Shown here: positions 5,927-6,157 of the stretch, in pieces | Layout of the letters: every line of letters starts with the position of its first letter | Position numbering within the stretch: position 1 is the stretch's first letter | Assembly: GCA_016865955.1 (NCBI GenBank) | Contig: VGNW01000144.1 | Location: 1 to 6,157 of the forward strand | Length of the DNA stretch: 6,157 nucleotides | From: Chloroflexota bacterium | Lineage (GTDB): Bacteria > Chloroflexota > Dehalococcoidia > SZUA-161 | Direction of reading: 5' to 3' | Translations under genes and position numbers: made by a program | The notes under the pieces: generated by a model | What the model saw: only the letters and a program-made list of their open reading frames with translations | Told to the model about the DNA's origin: nothing | The model's database searches: none

Positions 5927-6157
5927 ATGACAGACCTGGAATCCATCTGGAAGCGATACAGGGCAGATCTCGAGGCAGAACTGAAATTCGCCGTGGGCGA
6001 AGCATCTCTGCCCATGTATAACATGATGCGGTACCATCTGGGGTGGCTCGACAGACAGGGCAGGCCGCAGACTGCAACAGCGGGTAAAAGGCTGCGTCCC
6101 ATCCTTTGCCTTCTTGCCTGCCAGGCAGTGAACGGGGACTGGAGACAGGCTTTACCA
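5927..6157 (+). CDS. Polyprenyl diphosphate synthase (IspA/GGPP synthase family), N-terminal fragment, runs off the right edge
   Basis: The frame from ATG 5927 is open for 77 codons to the end of the window. After an acidic, helical-looking N-terminus the segment AGKRLRPILCLLACQAVNGD (52-71) matches the first conserved region of trans-isoprenyl diphosphate synthases, usually written GGKRLRP, whose Lys and Arg bind the diphosphate of isopentenyl diphosphate. The following TrpArgGlnAlaLeuPro fits the stretch before the helix carrying the first Asp-rich motif, but that motif and the second one lie outside the window. The family makes farnesyl, geranylgeranyl or longer prenyl diphosphates from C5 units, and chain length cannot be judged here. 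Position after dxs supports an isoprenoid role. Ala replaces the first Gly of GGKRLRP, a mild departure. No symbol is given because ispA, crtE and long-chain synthases cannot be separated from this fragment. Confidence 0.88.
   Translation, partial: MTDLESIWKRYRADLEAELKFAVGEASLPMYNMMRYHLGWLDRQGRPQTATAGKRLRPILCLLACQAVNGDWRQALP

Noticed and set aside
5773..6021. Open frame of 82 codons bridging the dxs end and the prenyltransferase start
   Set aside because: It overlaps both real genes in another frame, and the Arg-rich product resembles nothing I recognise.

Overview
The window is bacterial chromosome carrying ordinary, densely packed housekeeping genes. Six genes are recognisable: two on the minus strand for purine synthesis (guaA, then purD cut by the left edge) and four on the plus strand (an YrdC/TsaC-type tRNA-modification gene, rpiB, dxs, and the start of a polyprenyl diphosphate synthase cut by the right edge). 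Base composition is moderate, a little over half G+C by eye. The proteins look like those of Chloroflexota, perhaps Dehalococcoidia, because of the wording of the GuaA N-terminus, a Dxs close to other non-proteobacterial forms, and the rpiB-dxs-prenyltransferase order. This placement is an impression from memory, not a search result.

Layout. Positions 1-747 (minus) are the N-terminal 249 residues of PurD. A 102-base gap separates it from guaA (850-2526, minus), which lies upstream of purD in the direction of transcription. Positions 2527-2620 are a short divergent control region with plausible promoters facing both ways. The YrdC/TsaC gene (2621-3253, plus) follows, then a 235-base stretch (3254-3488) with a near-perfect extended -10 promoter just before rpiB (3489-3929). 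After 39 bases comes dxs (3969-5855), and after 71 more a polyprenyl synthase (5927 to the edge).

How the genes fit together. GuaA makes GMP and PurD makes glycinamide ribonucleotide, so the minus strand is a purine unit. On the plus strand RpiB interconverts pentose phosphates, Dxs starts the MEP isoprenoid pathway from pyruvate and glyceraldehyde 3-phosphate, and the last gene would condense the resulting C5 units into longer prenyl diphosphates. RpiB also serves ribose 5-phosphate and PRPP supply, a loose metabolic link to the purine genes opposite. Three of the six genes seem to use non-ATG starts (GTG for purD, TTG for guaA and dxs), each backed by a good Shine-Dalgarno sequence.

I found no mobile element, CRISPR array, RNA gene or defence-type system, and nothing that looks like a new multi-gene system. 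The items worth a second look are a hydrophilic N-terminal extension on GuaA with an internal duplication, and the ambiguous start and leader of rpiB, where a promoter-like site overlaps an in-frame segment resembling a phosphoesterase N-terminus. The compact divergent promoter region is a third.
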